From NCBI RefSeq assembly GCF_019042655.1, contig NZ_JAHPZO010000004.1, forward strand, positions 124,001-188,000: a stretch of DNA of 64,000 nucleotides. The letters are read 5' to 3'. The position numbers and the translations under genes are program-made. The DNA comes from Planococcus sp. CP5-4_YE. GTDB lineage: Bacteria > Bacillota > Bacilli > Bacillales_A > Planococcaceae. Each line of letters starts with the position of its first letter. Positions within the stretch are counted from its first letter, which is position 1. Below the pieces are notes generated by a model, which had not been told where the DNA came from, did not search any database, and was given only the letters and a program-made list of their open reading frames with translations. This document shows positions 42,511 through 51,673 of this stretch, one piece after another.

Positions 42511-43350
42511 TTATATGAAGATGTCCTGGTCGGTGTAAGCCGCTTCGAGCTGTGCGAGCTTTTCCTTTACCTTCGCGTGTTCTTTGACGTACAAAAAGCG
42601 CATGACCGAAGTCAACAATGCATGAACAGCCGTATAGGAGTCGATATTCAAATTCGCATTAATCGAAACGGTAAGCACCACATCCGCGTGCTTGGCGGCC
42701 GGTGAATCTTCCTTGTCGGTCAAGACGATGACTTCCGCTCCTTTGCGCTTCGCTTGCCCCAAGGTTTCCATTAAGATCCGCGTATAGCGCGGGAAGGCGA
42801 AAGCAATGATCGTGTCTTGTGAGCCAATCTCTGCCATCTGCCCATAGTAAGCGGCAGTGCCCGGCTGCATCATCGCTGTATTCCCAAGCGCACTGCCGAG
42901 CCAGCCCCCAAACCACTCGGCTAAGCCGAAATCGAAGAAATTACCAGTGACGTAACGCTGTTCAGACTTGCTGATACGGTCGACCACTTGAAGGAGGTTT
43001 TCTTCATTGATTGTTTGCTTGAGCTTCAGGATGCTGGTGATGTCTGCATCGAGCAGGTTTTCAAGAAACGACTGGTCCGCAGCAGCGGGCTGTTCCTGCT
43101 GCGCATTGTCCAGCCGCTCTTCCGCCAATTTGCGCTGGAGCGTATGCTGAAACTCTGTATAACCCCTGTAACCGAGTTTCTGCGTCCACCGGATGACGGT
43201 CGACTCGCTGACCTGTACCCGCTTTCCCACTTCCAATGCGGGTGAAAAAGCAATGAAAATCGGTTCGCGGAAAAAGAGGTCTGCTATCTTTTTTTGCCCG
43301 GAACTGAAATCCTTATAAGAAGCTGATACATTTCGCATTAAATCCTGCAT
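42511..43350 (-). CDS. RpiR/MurR-family transcription regulator
   Basis: A 279-aa regulator: an N-terminal HTH_6 domain (residues 1-75, VSESTVIRWTQKLGYRGYTEFQ is the recognition helix) and a C-terminal SIS sugar-phosphate domain (about 110-260: VTGNFFDFG and LTDKEDSPAAKHADVVLT). RpiR proteins usually sense a phosphosugar such as MurNAc-6-P. Next to an amino-acid importer this is unexpected, so it may control genes elsewhere or the importer may take a sugar-linked ligand. ATG at 43350 (GGGGG 7 nt upstream) is preferred to the ATG at 43356. Confidence 0.87.
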   Translation of the reverse strand: MQDLMRNVSASYKDFSSGQKKIADLFFREPIFIAFSPALEVGKRVQVSESTVIRWTQKLGYRGYTEFQHTLQRKLAEERLDNAQQEQPAAADQSFLENLLDADITSILKLKQTINEENLLQVVDRISKSEQRYVTGNFFDFGLAEWFGGWLGSALGNTAMMQPGTAAYYGQMAEIGSQDTIIAFAFPRYTRILMETLGQAKRKGAEVIVLTDKEDSPAAKHADVVLTVSINANLNIDSYTAVHALLTSVMRFLYVKEHAKVKEKLAQLEAAYTDQDIFI

Positions 43351-43576
43351 ATTCATTCCCCCATCGCAAGAACACGCTTAGTTGCTTGTAATATAGTATA
43401 TACTTTTGCAGGATTCCCTGCAATATTTTACTGAAAATTCTGCCATAATTTATGACATTGTCCTCATAAATATACTGTCAAATCAGTCTTCGCAGCAAAA
43501 AAACACAATGTGAAAAAAATTTACCATCCACCCTATTGAGTGCGCTGCCCTTTTCTTTCGTCTTTTCCATCTATTG

Positions 43577-43597
43577 TTGTACACTATTTGTATAACT
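43577..43597. promoter_or_regulatory. direct-repeat element upstream of the plus carotenoid operon
   Basis: TTGTACA-N4-TTGTATAACT, 11-bp spacing. The same repeat TTGTATA-N4-TTGTATAACT stands, on minus, upstream of the other carotenoid operon (51523-51543). Confidence 0.6.
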
Positions 43598-43618
43598 AAT
43601 TTTGATGAGGTGCTGCTT

Positions 43619-44371
43619 GTGAAATGGGAAGATCGGATTTTTAAGTTATTCATTTTTTGGTATATTTGCGGCGTTGTCTTGCTAAGTTTCGATTTATTGC
43701 CGCCTTGGCTGGAATGGGCCAACGCCTTCTTCCTCATCCTTGCAGGAACACTCGGCTTCCTTTATTTATGGCGGCGCTTCGGCCCTGGAATCGGTGGGTC
43801 GATCGGCGTGCTCATTTTCTTCTCGACCTTCATCGTCGAATGGGCTGGCGCCGACAGCGGCTTCTTGTTTGGTTCTTACGATTATACCGACCGCTTCGCT
43901 CCGAATGTCTTCGGCGTGCCGGTCGCGATCGGTTTTGCCTGGCTCATGGTCATGGCGACGAGCCATGTCATTGCGCGATGGATCGTGCCTAGCGGCGGCA
44001 TTTTGTATGCCGCCACTGGAGGCATGGCAGCGGTCATCATCGACTTGATCATCGATCCGGTCGCCTATAAGGTGAAAGGCTATTGGCTATGGGAAGATAC
44101 AGGGTTTTACTACGATATCCCTTGGACCAATTTCACCGGCTGGTTTATTGTGGCGTTTATCCTTCACCTTATTCTCGATGCCGCCTTCAAGAAGCAAGGG
44201 CTTGAAGTGTCAGCCGGCCAGGCAGAAAAGCGCATGGCTCTTTTGTATGTATTGATGATCGTCTTGTTCGTGCTGCTCGGGCTGATCGGCGGGCTATGGC
44301 TTGCAGCCGCATTGACTTCTGCCCTCACGGCAGCAATTGTCGCCTTGGCATGGAAGAGGCGCCCGCAATGA
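43619..44371 (+). CDS. carotenoid biosynthesis membrane protein (DUF422/CruF-like)
   Basis: A 250-aa integral membrane protein with about eight helices. STFIVEWAGADSGFLFGSYDYTDRFAPNVFGVPVAIGFAW is the family core. Members are carotenoid 1',2'-hydratases or related enzymes (CruF) in pigment clusters. Start is GTG at 43619 (GAGGTGC upstream); the open frame extends further. First gene of the plus operon. The next gene overlaps by ATGA. A biochemical role in this C30 pathway is not certain. Confidence 0.75.
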   Translation: MKWEDRIFKLFIFWYICGVVLLSFDLLPPWLEWANAFFLILAGTLGFLYLWRRFGPGIGGSIGVLIFFSTFIVEWAGADSGFLFGSYDYTDRFAPNVFGVPVAIGFAWLMVMATSHVIARWIVPSGGILYAATGGMAAVIIDLIIDPVAYKVKGYWLWEDTGFYYDIPWTNFTGWFIVAFILHLILDAAFKKQGLEVSAGQAEKRMALLYVLMIVLFVLLGLIGGLWLAAALTSALTAAIVALAWKRRPQ

Positions 44372-45045
44372 TCCAAGCAAAAAAGTCAGCGCTTTTTGAA
44401 CGCGCATTCGCCCTGTATTTGATGCCATCGATCCGCAGGTCTTTTTCACATCTGTATGCCAGAAACATCCGCCCGCCTAAAGGGCCGGCATTAATTATTT
44501 CCAACCACAGCTCCTGGTGGGACGGGCTGCTGTTCTTTTTCCTGAATCGGCGCGTGTGGAACTTGGATGTTCACATCATGATGCACGAACGCGGACTGAA
44601 GGAATTTCCTTTTTTCCGCCGGCTCGGCGCCTTTTCAATCGATCGAAGCAATCCAAAAGATATTTTGGCTTCATTGCGCTATGCCGAGAATTTATTGAAA
44701 CAAGGCAAAACGGTCATCTTGTTTCCACAAGGCGATGAATACCACTTGGAGACGCGTCCCTTGGAATTTCATACAGGCGTTCTTTACTTGATGGAGAAAT
44801 GCCCCGACATTCCACTTGTCCCCGTACGCTTTTATTATTCAATGCGCCGTGAAAAACATCCCGAAGTGTGGATCGACCAAGGCGACACCCTGATACTTAA
44901 TGACATCCCGGCGGGTTCAAGACACGATAGGACGCTATGGCTGCAGGAACGGGAAACCGCTGCGCTTGACCAATTGAAACAGGAAGTGCTCAAAGAAAAT
45001 TACAGCGAATTCCCGGAGATGCTGAAAAGGAGGCGCACACCATGA
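44368..45045 (+). CDS. lysophospholipid-type acyltransferase (carotenoid acyltransferase)
   Basis: A 225-aa PlsC-fold acyltransferase. The catalytic block NHSSWWDG (HxxxxD type) is near residue 50, the second block FFRRLGAFSIDRSNP near 88, and a FPQGD block near 120. It fits the CrtO-type acyl transfer to a glycosylated carotenoid, as in staphyloxanthin and planococcal pigments. ATG at 44368 overlaps the stop of the previous gene (ATGA). The gene is followed by the glycosyltransferase, again with ATGA. Confidence 0.82.
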   Translation: MIQAKKSALFERAFALYLMPSIRRSFSHLYARNIRPPKGPALIISNHSSWWDGLLFFFLNRRVWNLDVHIMMHERGLKEFPFFRRLGAFSIDRSNPKDILASLRYAENLLKQGKTVILFPQGDEYHLETRPLEFHTGVLYLMEKCPDIPLVPVRFYYSMRREKHPEVWIDQGDTLILNDIPAGSRHDRTLWLQERETAALDQLKQEVLKENYSEFPEMLKRRRTP

Positions 45046-46145
45046 TCACGGCTTTGATTGTCATCCATATTGCCTTTTTCTTGTGGATTGTCTTCAACCG
45101 TTTGTTCCTGCCAGTGCTGCCCAAACAGCCTGTAGTAAAAGCAGAGCCACTGGTATCCATTCTTGTGCCGATGCGCAACGAAGAACGCAACGTGCCGACG
45201 ATTGTCCGTTCGTTAAAAGAGACAGACTGGGAACGAGCGGAGTTCATCGTCTTGAATGATCAATCAACAGATGACACTCAAGCGGCACTCGACCGGGAAA
45301 TTGCTGGCGACAAGCGCTTCACCGTATTGCAAGGCGTTGAACTGCCTGTAGGGTGGATCGGCAAAGTCCATGCCTGCCACCAATTGCAGAAACACGCTTC
45401 CGGCGATTACTTATTCTTCGTCGACGCCGATGTCCGCTTCCGTAAGCAGGCAGTGCGGCAGACACTCGCTTTGATGGAAAAACAGCGCGTTGCCCTATTG
45501 TCTGGATTTCCTGCTTTTGAAGTGCCGGTATTCTTGAGTAAACTGCTCGTACCGATGCTTCATTTCGTTATTTTATTCCACTTGCCATTGGCGCTGGCGA
45601 ATTACGCAAAATTTCCTGCAGCGACCGCAGCAAATGGCATGTGGATGGCATTTGAACGAAAAGCTTACGACGCGATTGGCGGCCATGAAGCCGTGCGCAC
45701 CTCGCTCGTCGAGGATGTACATATTGCGCGTACTTTGAAGCAAGCCGGCCATAAAGTGCTACTTGCCAATATCACCGCTTCGGTCAAATGCCGGATGTAC
45801 GAAACGCCAGCCGAAGTATGGGAAGGCTTCTTGAAGAACAGCTACACAGGTATCGGGCGCTCGCCTCTGATCGCCGTCCTGCTGACCGTATTTTACAGCG
45901 TCTTTTATATCTTCCCGCTGTTTCTCGCAGCAGCCGGCCTTGTGACGGCCAACTGGATCTGGCTCTTGCCATACGCGCTGACCGTTTTGCAGCGCTGGTA
46001 TGTCGATATGGTGACCAACCAGCGTTGGTATTTGGCATTCCTCATTCCACTTCAAGCCGCAGCAATGCTAGCAGTCATGCTCACGGCCATGAAAAAATCA
46101 CTAAAAAATGAGTCCTATACATGGAAAGGCAGGCATTATTCATGA
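45042..46145 (+). CDS. crtQ: glycosyltransferase (CrtQ-like)
   Basis: A 367-aa family-2 glycosyltransferase. N-terminal helix (residues 2-20), then the GT-A fold start SILVPMRNEERNVPTIV, the DxD-like acid in FFVDADVRF, and QRWYVDM near the C-terminus where QxxRW stands in processive GT2 enzymes. Two to three C-terminal helices follow. It would glucosylate the C30 acid end group. ATGA overlaps at both ends tie it to the acyltransferase and the CrtP-like gene. Confidence 0.83.
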   Translation: MITALIVIHIAFFLWIVFNRLFLPVLPKQPVVKAEPLVSILVPMRNEERNVPTIVRSLKETDWERAEFIVLNDQSTDDTQAALDREIAGDKRFTVLQGVELPVGWIGKVHACHQLQKHASGDYLFFVDADVRFRKQAVRQTLALMEKQRVALLSGFPAFEVPVFLSKLLVPMLHFVILFHLPLALANYAKFPAATAANGMWMAFERKAYDAIGGHEAVRTSLVEDVHIARTLKQAGHKVLLANITASVKCRMYETPAEVWEGFLKNSYTGIGRSPLIAVLLTVFYSVFYIFPLFLAAAGLVTANWIWLLPYALTVLQRWYVDMVTNQRWYLAFLIPLQAAAMLAVMLTAMKKSLKNESYTWKGRHYS

Positions 46146-47626
46146 ACCGACCACATATCGCCATCGTCGGCGGCGGGCTCGGCGGCTTGTCTGCTGCCAT
46201 CACGCTCGCAACCGCCGGGATGCGTGTCAGCCTATTCGAGAAGAATAGCCATTTCGGCGGCAAGTTGATGCCTGTTGAACTTGGCAGCTATCATTTCGAT
46301 TTCGGCCCGAACACGATCACCATGCCGCACATCTTCCGCGAAGTCATCGAACAGACCGGACGCGATGCTGATCAATATTTCCAGCTCGAAAAACTCGCCG
46401 TCCATACGCGCAACCATTTCACGGACGGCAGCCACATCGACTTTACGGCGGACCGCACGCAAATGATCAGCCAGCTCGAAACGCTGGATCCTTTTGCCGC
46501 TGGTAAATACGATGCGTTCCTGGCTGAAGTCGCCCGCTTGTATCAGTCATCCGAACAGTATTTCTTTCCGCTGAGCTTCCAGTCGTTCCGGGATTATCTG
46601 TCCCCATCACTCGGAGCGGCGATGTTGAAAGTGCGCCCGCTTGAATCGATGGACCATTTTTTCAGCCGCTACTTCAAGCATGAGGGGCTGCTTCAGGCAG
46701 TCGGGCGCTACGCTACCTATATCGGGTCATCGCCCTATAAAGCCCCTGCCACCTTCGCGATGATCGCCCACCTCGAACTGTCGCAAGGCGTCTTTTACGC
46801 AAAAGGCGGAAACGTATCGATTGCACAGGGCTTTGCACAGGTAGCAGCGGAATGCGGCGTGGATATGCACCCTGCAACGGCTGTCACCCGGATTTTGACG
46901 CAACAAGGCGCAGCATGCGGCGTAGAACTCGCAGACGACGAACAAATTTCGGCAGATGCCGTCATCTTGAACGGTGATTTATTGTCGGCGTTTCCTGAGT
47001 TAGTGGATGAAACCGAACGCCCATCTTTCCTCAATGCAAAGCGTGACCGTTTCGAGCCTTCGATTTCGGCTTTTGTCATCACTGCGGGGCTGAATGTCCG
47101 CTTGCCAGGACTGAAGCATCATAACGTCTTCTTTTCAGCCGATTATCCGCGTGAGTTCCGCGAATTATTTGCCGACAAGCAATACAGCGGCGAGCCGACT
47201 ATCTACATCAGCAACTCATCCTACTCAGACCCGTCCGTTTCGCCGCTCGGGGACAATTTATTCATTCTCGTCAACGCACCTGCCCTGACAGCGCAAGGCG
47301 ATTTACAGATCGATCCGGAACAATACAAAGAGCGGATTTATGATTTATTGGAACATTATGGAATAAATGTCCGCAAGCACTTGCAACAAGAACGGATCTT
47401 CACTCCTGAATTTATCCGCGATATATTTGGTTCTCACCGCGGGGCTTTATATGGGCCATCTTCCAATCGCCCCAAAGACGCCTTTTTGCGTCCGTCAAAT
47501 GCGAGCCGCGACATTAAAGGATTGTTCTTTGTCGGTGGCAGCGTCCACCCAGGCGGCGGCTCTCCGATGGTCACCTTGAGCGGATTGAATGTGGCGCGGC
47601 GCTTGATTGAAAATTATTCATCTTAA
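46142..47626 (+). CDS. crtP: CrtP/CrtNb-like carotenoid oxygenase of the CrtI family
   Basis: A 494-aa FAD protein. Dinucleotide motif GGGLGGLSAAITLATAG near residue 9; YATYIGSSPYKAPA and the C-terminal FFVGGSVHPGGGSPMVTLSG follow. These match S. aureus CrtP (diaponeurosporene oxygenase), which has IKYVGSSSYDAPA and [20 protein letters not shown] at the same places, better than CrtN. It would oxidise the terminal methyl to aldehyde or acid. The start ATG at 46142 overlaps the upstream stop. Last gene of the plus operon. Confidence 0.82.
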   Translation: MNRPHIAIVGGGLGGLSAAITLATAGMRVSLFEKNSHFGGKLMPVELGSYHFDFGPNTITMPHIFREVIEQTGRDADQYFQLEKLAVHTRNHFTDGSHIDFTADRTQMISQLETLDPFAAGKYDAFLAEVARLYQSSEQYFFPLSFQSFRDYLSPSLGAAMLKVRPLESMDHFFSRYFKHEGLLQAVGRYATYIGSSPYKAPATFAMIAHLELSQGVFYAKGGNVSIAQGFAQVAAECGVDMHPATAVTRILTQQGAACGVELADDEQISADAVILNGDLLSAFPELVDETERPSFLNAKRDRFEPSISAFVITAGLNVRLPGLKHHNVFFSADYPREFRELFADKQYSGEPTIYISNSSYSDPSVSPLGDNLFILVNAPALTAQGDLQIDPEQYKERIYDLLEHYGINVRKHLQQERIFTPEFIRDIFGSHRGALYGPSSNRPKDAFLRPSNASRDIKGLFFVGGSVHPGGGSPMVTLSGLNVARRLIENYSS

Positions 47627-47632
47627 AACGAA

Positions 47633-47683
47633 CAAAAAAGCTGTTTCCATCCGTCAGTTGTGGCGGATGGAAACAGCTTTTTT
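47633..47683. terminator. shared terminator of the two carotenoid operons
   Basis: Stem AAAGCTGTTTCCATCCG / CGGATGGAAACAGCTTT with A-run and T-run; both convergent operons end here. Confidence 0.95.
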
Positions 47684-47689
47684 CTATTC

Positions 47690-48523
47690 TCATAAGCATT
47701 GCAAAATGGACTGCTTGGAATCATCTGTTACATAATGCTTTTCGTGAAACACCGTATATTCTTTCGAGCGGATCGTCGACAGGATTTCTCGATAGACAAG
47801 CGCAGCCCCTTTAACCGGAACGCGGGAAGATAAAGGATAATCGTTGATCGTTTCAAACGCACGGTCATAATAGAACTCAGCTATGCTGGCGAGTTCTTCC
47901 CAGACCTGGATGAACGATTCCGACACCGTGCCGGTTCTAAGCTCTTCCTCGGCAAGGCCGTATTTCCGCATGATGTCCTGAGGCAAATAAATGCGGTCCA
48001 TAGCCAAGTCTTCGCCGATATCGCGGAGGATATTGGTAATTTGCATGGCATAGCCAAGCGAAATCGCACCGTCTTTTAACAGGGCGGTGCGTCCCGGTGC
48101 CAGTATCGGCAACAGCATCAGCCCGACTGTACTCGCGACATGGTAGCTATAGTCCAAAAGCTCATCCAGCGTGCGGTAGCGATTGATCGTCAAATCCATT
48201 TCCTGTCCTTTAATCAATCCGTAAAACGCACTGGCATCCATATCGTAGCTTTCAAACACATCTTCGAGCGCCAGCCACATCGGGTCGTCCCATTGAATTG
48301 AACCTGCTAAAAATTCGTCGAAGTTTTTTCGGAATGCCTTCAGCTCAGGCTCAGGATGACTGCCTTCATCGACGATATCGTCGACTTTCCGGCAGAAGGC
48401 GTATACTGCCCATACGGCTTTGCGTTTTTCTTTCGGCAATAGGGAAAATGCTTTATAAAAACTCTTCGAATTGTCGGCGATAATGCGTTCGCAATAGCTA
48501 TAGGCTTGCTTCAATTCCATCAT
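47690..48523 (-). CDS. crtM: 4,4'-diapophytoene synthase (CrtM-like)
   Basis: A 277-aa head-to-head prenyl synthase. The two Asp motifs are DDIVDEG near residue 47 and NILRDIGEDLAMDRIYLP near 165. YAFCRKVDDIVD and MQITNILRDIGED match CrtM/CrtB. It condenses two farnesyl-PP to C30 diapophytoene; C30 rather than C40 is inferred from the staphylococcal-type partners. The ATG at 48523 overlaps the crtN-like stop by ATGA. Last gene of the minus operon. Confidence 0.9.
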   Translation of the reverse strand: MMELKQAYSYCERIIADNSKSFYKAFSLLPKEKRKAVWAVYAFCRKVDDIVDEGSHPEPELKAFRKNFDEFLAGSIQWDDPMWLALEDVFESYDMDASAFYGLIKGQEMDLTINRYRTLDELLDYSYHVASTVGLMLLPILAPGRTALLKDGAISLGYAMQITNILRDIGEDLAMDRIYLPQDIMRKYGLAEEELRTGTVSESFIQVWEELASIAEFYYDRAFETINDYPLSSRVPVKGAALVYREILSTIRSKEYTVFHEKHYVTDDSKQSILQCL

Positions 48524-49971
48524 GAACCGCCCCTTTCTTTCAAATCGCTGTGAATTCTGTCGGCCAGCAATTTAGCTCCTTGCATAACGATCGGTATGCC
48601 GCCGCCCGGGTGGACAGAAGCACCCACTGCATACAAATTCTCCGTGTTGTCCGGTTTGATCTGCGGGCGGAAAACCCCGGATTGCCGTAATGTCGGCCCA
48701 ATTCCGAAGCTACCTCCCTTGAACAAGCCGAACGCTTCCGCATCTTTCGGCGTGCGCACATCCATCCACTCAATCGATTCCCGTATACCTGGGAATGAGA
48801 GTTCGTCCATCCGGTCTAAAATACGGCCGACCCACTGTTCATCATTTTCCCAGTCGATTTCCGTGCCCGAAGGAACCGGCACCAGTACATAAAGCACAGA
48901 TTTGCCTTGTGGAGCAAGAGAATCGTCAATGACTGAGGGGTGGAATGTGTAGAACGCCGGATTTTCCGTTTTCTGCCCTCTGACAAACACATCTTCCATA
49001 TGTTCTTTGTAATCATCACCGATAAAGAATTGGTGGACATTTACGTCTTCATAAACCTTATCCAATCCGAAATACAATAGCACACAGCCGGAAGAAGGCG
49101 TAAATTCCTTCTGCTTTTTCATCGGTGCTAATTGGTTGATCCCTGGGAAATCCCCGTTATAGACAATAGCATCGTACTGCTCTGTGCCAGTTTCCGTTTC
49201 GACCGCTGTCGCACGGCCATCTTTTTTCACGACGCGCTTAACGGCCGTATTCAGACGGATATCAGTTCCGCGGCTGCGCAATTCCCGTTCCATGACTGGA
49301 ATGATGCTCGCATAACCACCCTTCACATAGTGCACTCCGTGCTCATGTTCGCTGAACGGCACGAGTGAATACATGGCCGGCGCCCGGTAAGGATCCCCAC
49401 CGATATAAAGCGCCTGAAGCGAGTAGGCTAACTGCAGCCGCTCGTCCCTGAAATAATTCTCCATCAATTGATGGACAGATTGCTGGGGTTTCAGTTTCAT
49501 CAAATTACGGATATTTCGAAAGGTCCAAAAATCCGCTTTGCGCACAAAATCATGTTCCAGAAAAGCAGGCTTGCCGATATCGAAGCGTTTCTGTCCTTCA
49601 TCCATAAAGCGGATAAATCCATCTTTATCTTCCGGAAACTGCTCTTCAACCTCCTGCAATTGCCGCTCACGCCCTGGGTATTTCGTATACACTTTGCCGT
49701 CTGTAAAGCGGATTGTATAAAGCGGGTCGCATAATAATAATTCGATGCTTTCGGGGCTGATTCCTGCCTGAGCGAATAAATCGCGGAACATTTTTGGCAG
49801 CAAGACGATGGTCGGTCCTTCATCGATTCGAAAGCCGTCCCGTTCCACGAACGCCATCCTGCCGCCGAGTTTATGTTCTTTTTCGTAAATCGTGACTTCA
49901 TAGCCCAGCTTCGTTAAGTATAGCGCGCCCATCAAGCCTCCGACTCCGCCTCCGATCATGGCTATTTTCAT
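48520..49971 (-). CDS. crtN: diapophytoene desaturase (CrtN-like)
   Basis: A 483-aa FAD desaturase. N-terminal IGGGVGGLMGALYLTKLG, EKEHKLGGRMAFVERDGFRIDEGPTIVLLP, QALYIGGDPYRAPA and the C-terminal YAVGASVHPGGGIPIVMQGAK closely follow S. aureus CrtN (GASTHPGAGVPIVLTSAK and LQ/FQTLYIG). It introduces double bonds into diapophytoene. The open frame extends 49 codons upstream, but ATG at 49971 has GGAGGG before it and overlaps the upstream stop by ATGA. Confidence 0.87.
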   Translation of the reverse strand: MKIAMIGGGVGGLMGALYLTKLGYEVTIYEKEHKLGGRMAFVERDGFRIDEGPTIVLLPKMFRDLFAQAGISPESIELLLCDPLYTIRFTDGKVYTKYPGRERQLQEVEEQFPEDKDGFIRFMDEGQKRFDIGKPAFLEHDFVRKADFWTFRNIRNLMKLKPQQSVHQLMENYFRDERLQLAYSLQALYIGGDPYRAPAMYSLVPFSEHEHGVHYVKGGYASIIPVMERELRSRGTDIRLNTAVKRVVKKDGRATAVETETGTEQYDAIVYNGDFPGINQLAPMKKQKEFTPSSGCVLLYFGLDKVYEDVNVHQFFIGDDYKEHMEDVFVRGQKTENPAFYTFHPSVIDDSLAPQGKSVLYVLVPVPSGTEIDWENDEQWVGRILDRMDELSFPGIRESIEWMDVRTPKDAEAFGLFKGGSFGIGPTLRQSGVFRPQIKPDNTENLYAVGASVHPGGGIPIVMQGAKLLADRIHSDLKERGGS

Positions 49972-51494
49972 ACATATCCCTCCACTTTCGGAAGCGGGCC
50001 AATCGGAATTCCGGATTTGCCGTCTTCTTTCAAAATGCCGTTCGCCGTGATGCGGGCAGATTCCAAAATGGTCGGCAAGCCGCTGCCAGGATGTGTTCCG
50101 CCTCCGACCAGCCAGCAATTATCGAGCTCTTCAAATTTATTGTGCGGTCGGAATACCATCATTTGGGATAATTGATGCCCTAAATTGAATGTAGCACCGC
50201 GGTATACAGAGTAATCCGATTCCCAGCCAAACGGCGTCAACATCTTCTCGACTTCAATATGCTCACGCAGGTTCTTGAAATCGGTTTTTTCTTCGATAAT
50301 ATCCAATACTAACTCACGGAAGGCTTCCTGTTCGTGTTCCCAGCCGATATCGCTGAAATTATTCGGCACCGGCGCCAATATATACAACGCCGACTTGCCG
50401 TCCGGAGCTAAAGTCGGGTCTGTCACGCTGGCATTTTGGATGTAGATCGACGGGTCCGCTGATAAGATGCGGGATTTCGTCATTTCCTCGACGTTCTTCT
50501 TGTAGTCTTTTGAAAAAACGATTGTGTGATGAGACAAATCGTATTTCTTGTCGAGCCCTAAATAAAGCATGAAAGTAGAACATGAATATTTTTTCTTGTC
50601 GAGCTTTTTGGCAGTGTATTTCTTCAGGATGCCCGGCTCCACCAGATGGGTCATTACGTGTGCAAAGTCACCATTGATGATTACTTCATCCGCTGCTTCG
50701 CGGCTGCCGTCATAAAGGTCGACACCTTTCACTGTACGCCCTTCTATCCATAATTTCTGGACGCCCTTATTGAGATGGATGCGGCCACCCATTTCTTTGA
50801 CTGCCTTCGCCATCGCTGCAGACAATTGGTTGACGCCGCCGATCGGATGGTAGATGCCATACGCGTGCTCCATATAGGACAGGATCGTGAACGCGCCGGG
50901 GCATTCCCAAGGCGACATGCCGAGGTATTTCGACTGGAACGCAAACGCCATCTTCAAGCGCTCGTCTTTGAAATAACGGGATAGCACGTCGTAAAGCGTC
51001 TTGCCTGCTTCAAGTTCAGGAATCGCTTTGATCACTTTCGGCTGCATGAGGTCTGTCATGCGGTCCATTTTCGTCTGCAAAAGCGGAGACATTGCTTCGA
51101 GCTTCTTGCCCGTGTCTTTCATGAAACGCGCATAGCCTTCTCCGTCGCCTTTGAAGTTTTCATCGATTTGTTTGCGCATTGCTTCAGGGTCGCGCGTCAT
51201 CACCAAGTTCTGATCTTCAAAACGCAATTCGTACATCGGGTCCAGTTCGACCGCTTCCATATAATCATGGACATTGCGTCCAGTCGTTTCGAATAATTCC
51301 TCCACCAGATGAAGCATGCTCAAAAACGTCGGTCCTGTGTCAAACGTGAAATCACCTAATGTCAATGCAGCATTGCGCCCGCCGATGCGGTCGTTTTTTT
51401 CGTAAATGTCGACTTGGTATCCTTTGCTCGCCAACAGCATTCCTGCTGCCAAGCCTCCTGGCCCCGCTCCTATAATAATCATTCGTTTTGCCAT
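49968..51494 (-). CDS. second CrtN/CrtI-family carotenoid desaturase or oxidase
   Basis: A 508-aa FAD protein of the CrtI family. GAGPGGLAAGMLLASKG, EKNDRIGGRNAALTLGDFTFDTGPTFL, FQSKYLGMSPWECPGAF and GGGTHPGSGLPTILESARI are present. It is a third member beside the CrtN- and CrtP-like proteins in the window. It could desaturate further or oxidise the second end. First gene of the minus operon. The site at 51523-51543 lies upstream. ATG at 51494 has GGGGGCTTACGC upstream, a weak site. Confidence 0.85.
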   Translation of the reverse strand: MAKRMIIIGAGPGGLAAGMLLASKGYQVDIYEKNDRIGGRNAALTLGDFTFDTGPTFLSMLHLVEELFETTGRNVHDYMEAVELDPMYELRFEDQNLVMTRDPEAMRKQIDENFKGDGEGYARFMKDTGKKLEAMSPLLQTKMDRMTDLMQPKVIKAIPELEAGKTLYDVLSRYFKDERLKMAFAFQSKYLGMSPWECPGAFTILSYMEHAYGIYHPIGGVNQLSAAMAKAVKEMGGRIHLNKGVQKLWIEGRTVKGVDLYDGSREAADEVIINGDFAHVMTHLVEPGILKKYTAKKLDKKKYSCSTFMLYLGLDKKYDLSHHTIVFSKDYKKNVEEMTKSRILSADPSIYIQNASVTDPTLAPDGKSALYILAPVPNNFSDIGWEHEQEAFRELVLDIIEEKTDFKNLREHIEVEKMLTPFGWESDYSVYRGATFNLGHQLSQMMVFRPHNKFEELDNCWLVGGGTHPGSGLPTILESARITANGILKEDGKSGIPIGPLPKVEGYV

Positions 51495-51522
51495 TGCGTA
51501 AGCCCCCGTTTCGCCTCTTAAA

Positions 51523-51543
51523 AGTTATACAATATCTATACAA
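51523..51543. promoter_or_regulatory. direct-repeat element upstream of the minus carotenoid operon
   Basis: On minus: TTGTATA-N4-TTGTATAACT, 11-bp spacing, 29 bp before the start codon. A further TATACA occurs at 51550-51555. Same element as 43577-43597. Confidence 0.6.
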
Positions 51544-51673
51544 ACAGTATATACATCTCTTCCCTAAAAGACTAATTATTTAACCTGTTTATGGTGCTTG
51601 TTTTTTTATTCAAGGTTTATGCCGAATCAAAGCGGTGTTTTCGGGGGAATCGCTTTCAGAGCCGCGTAATAAA

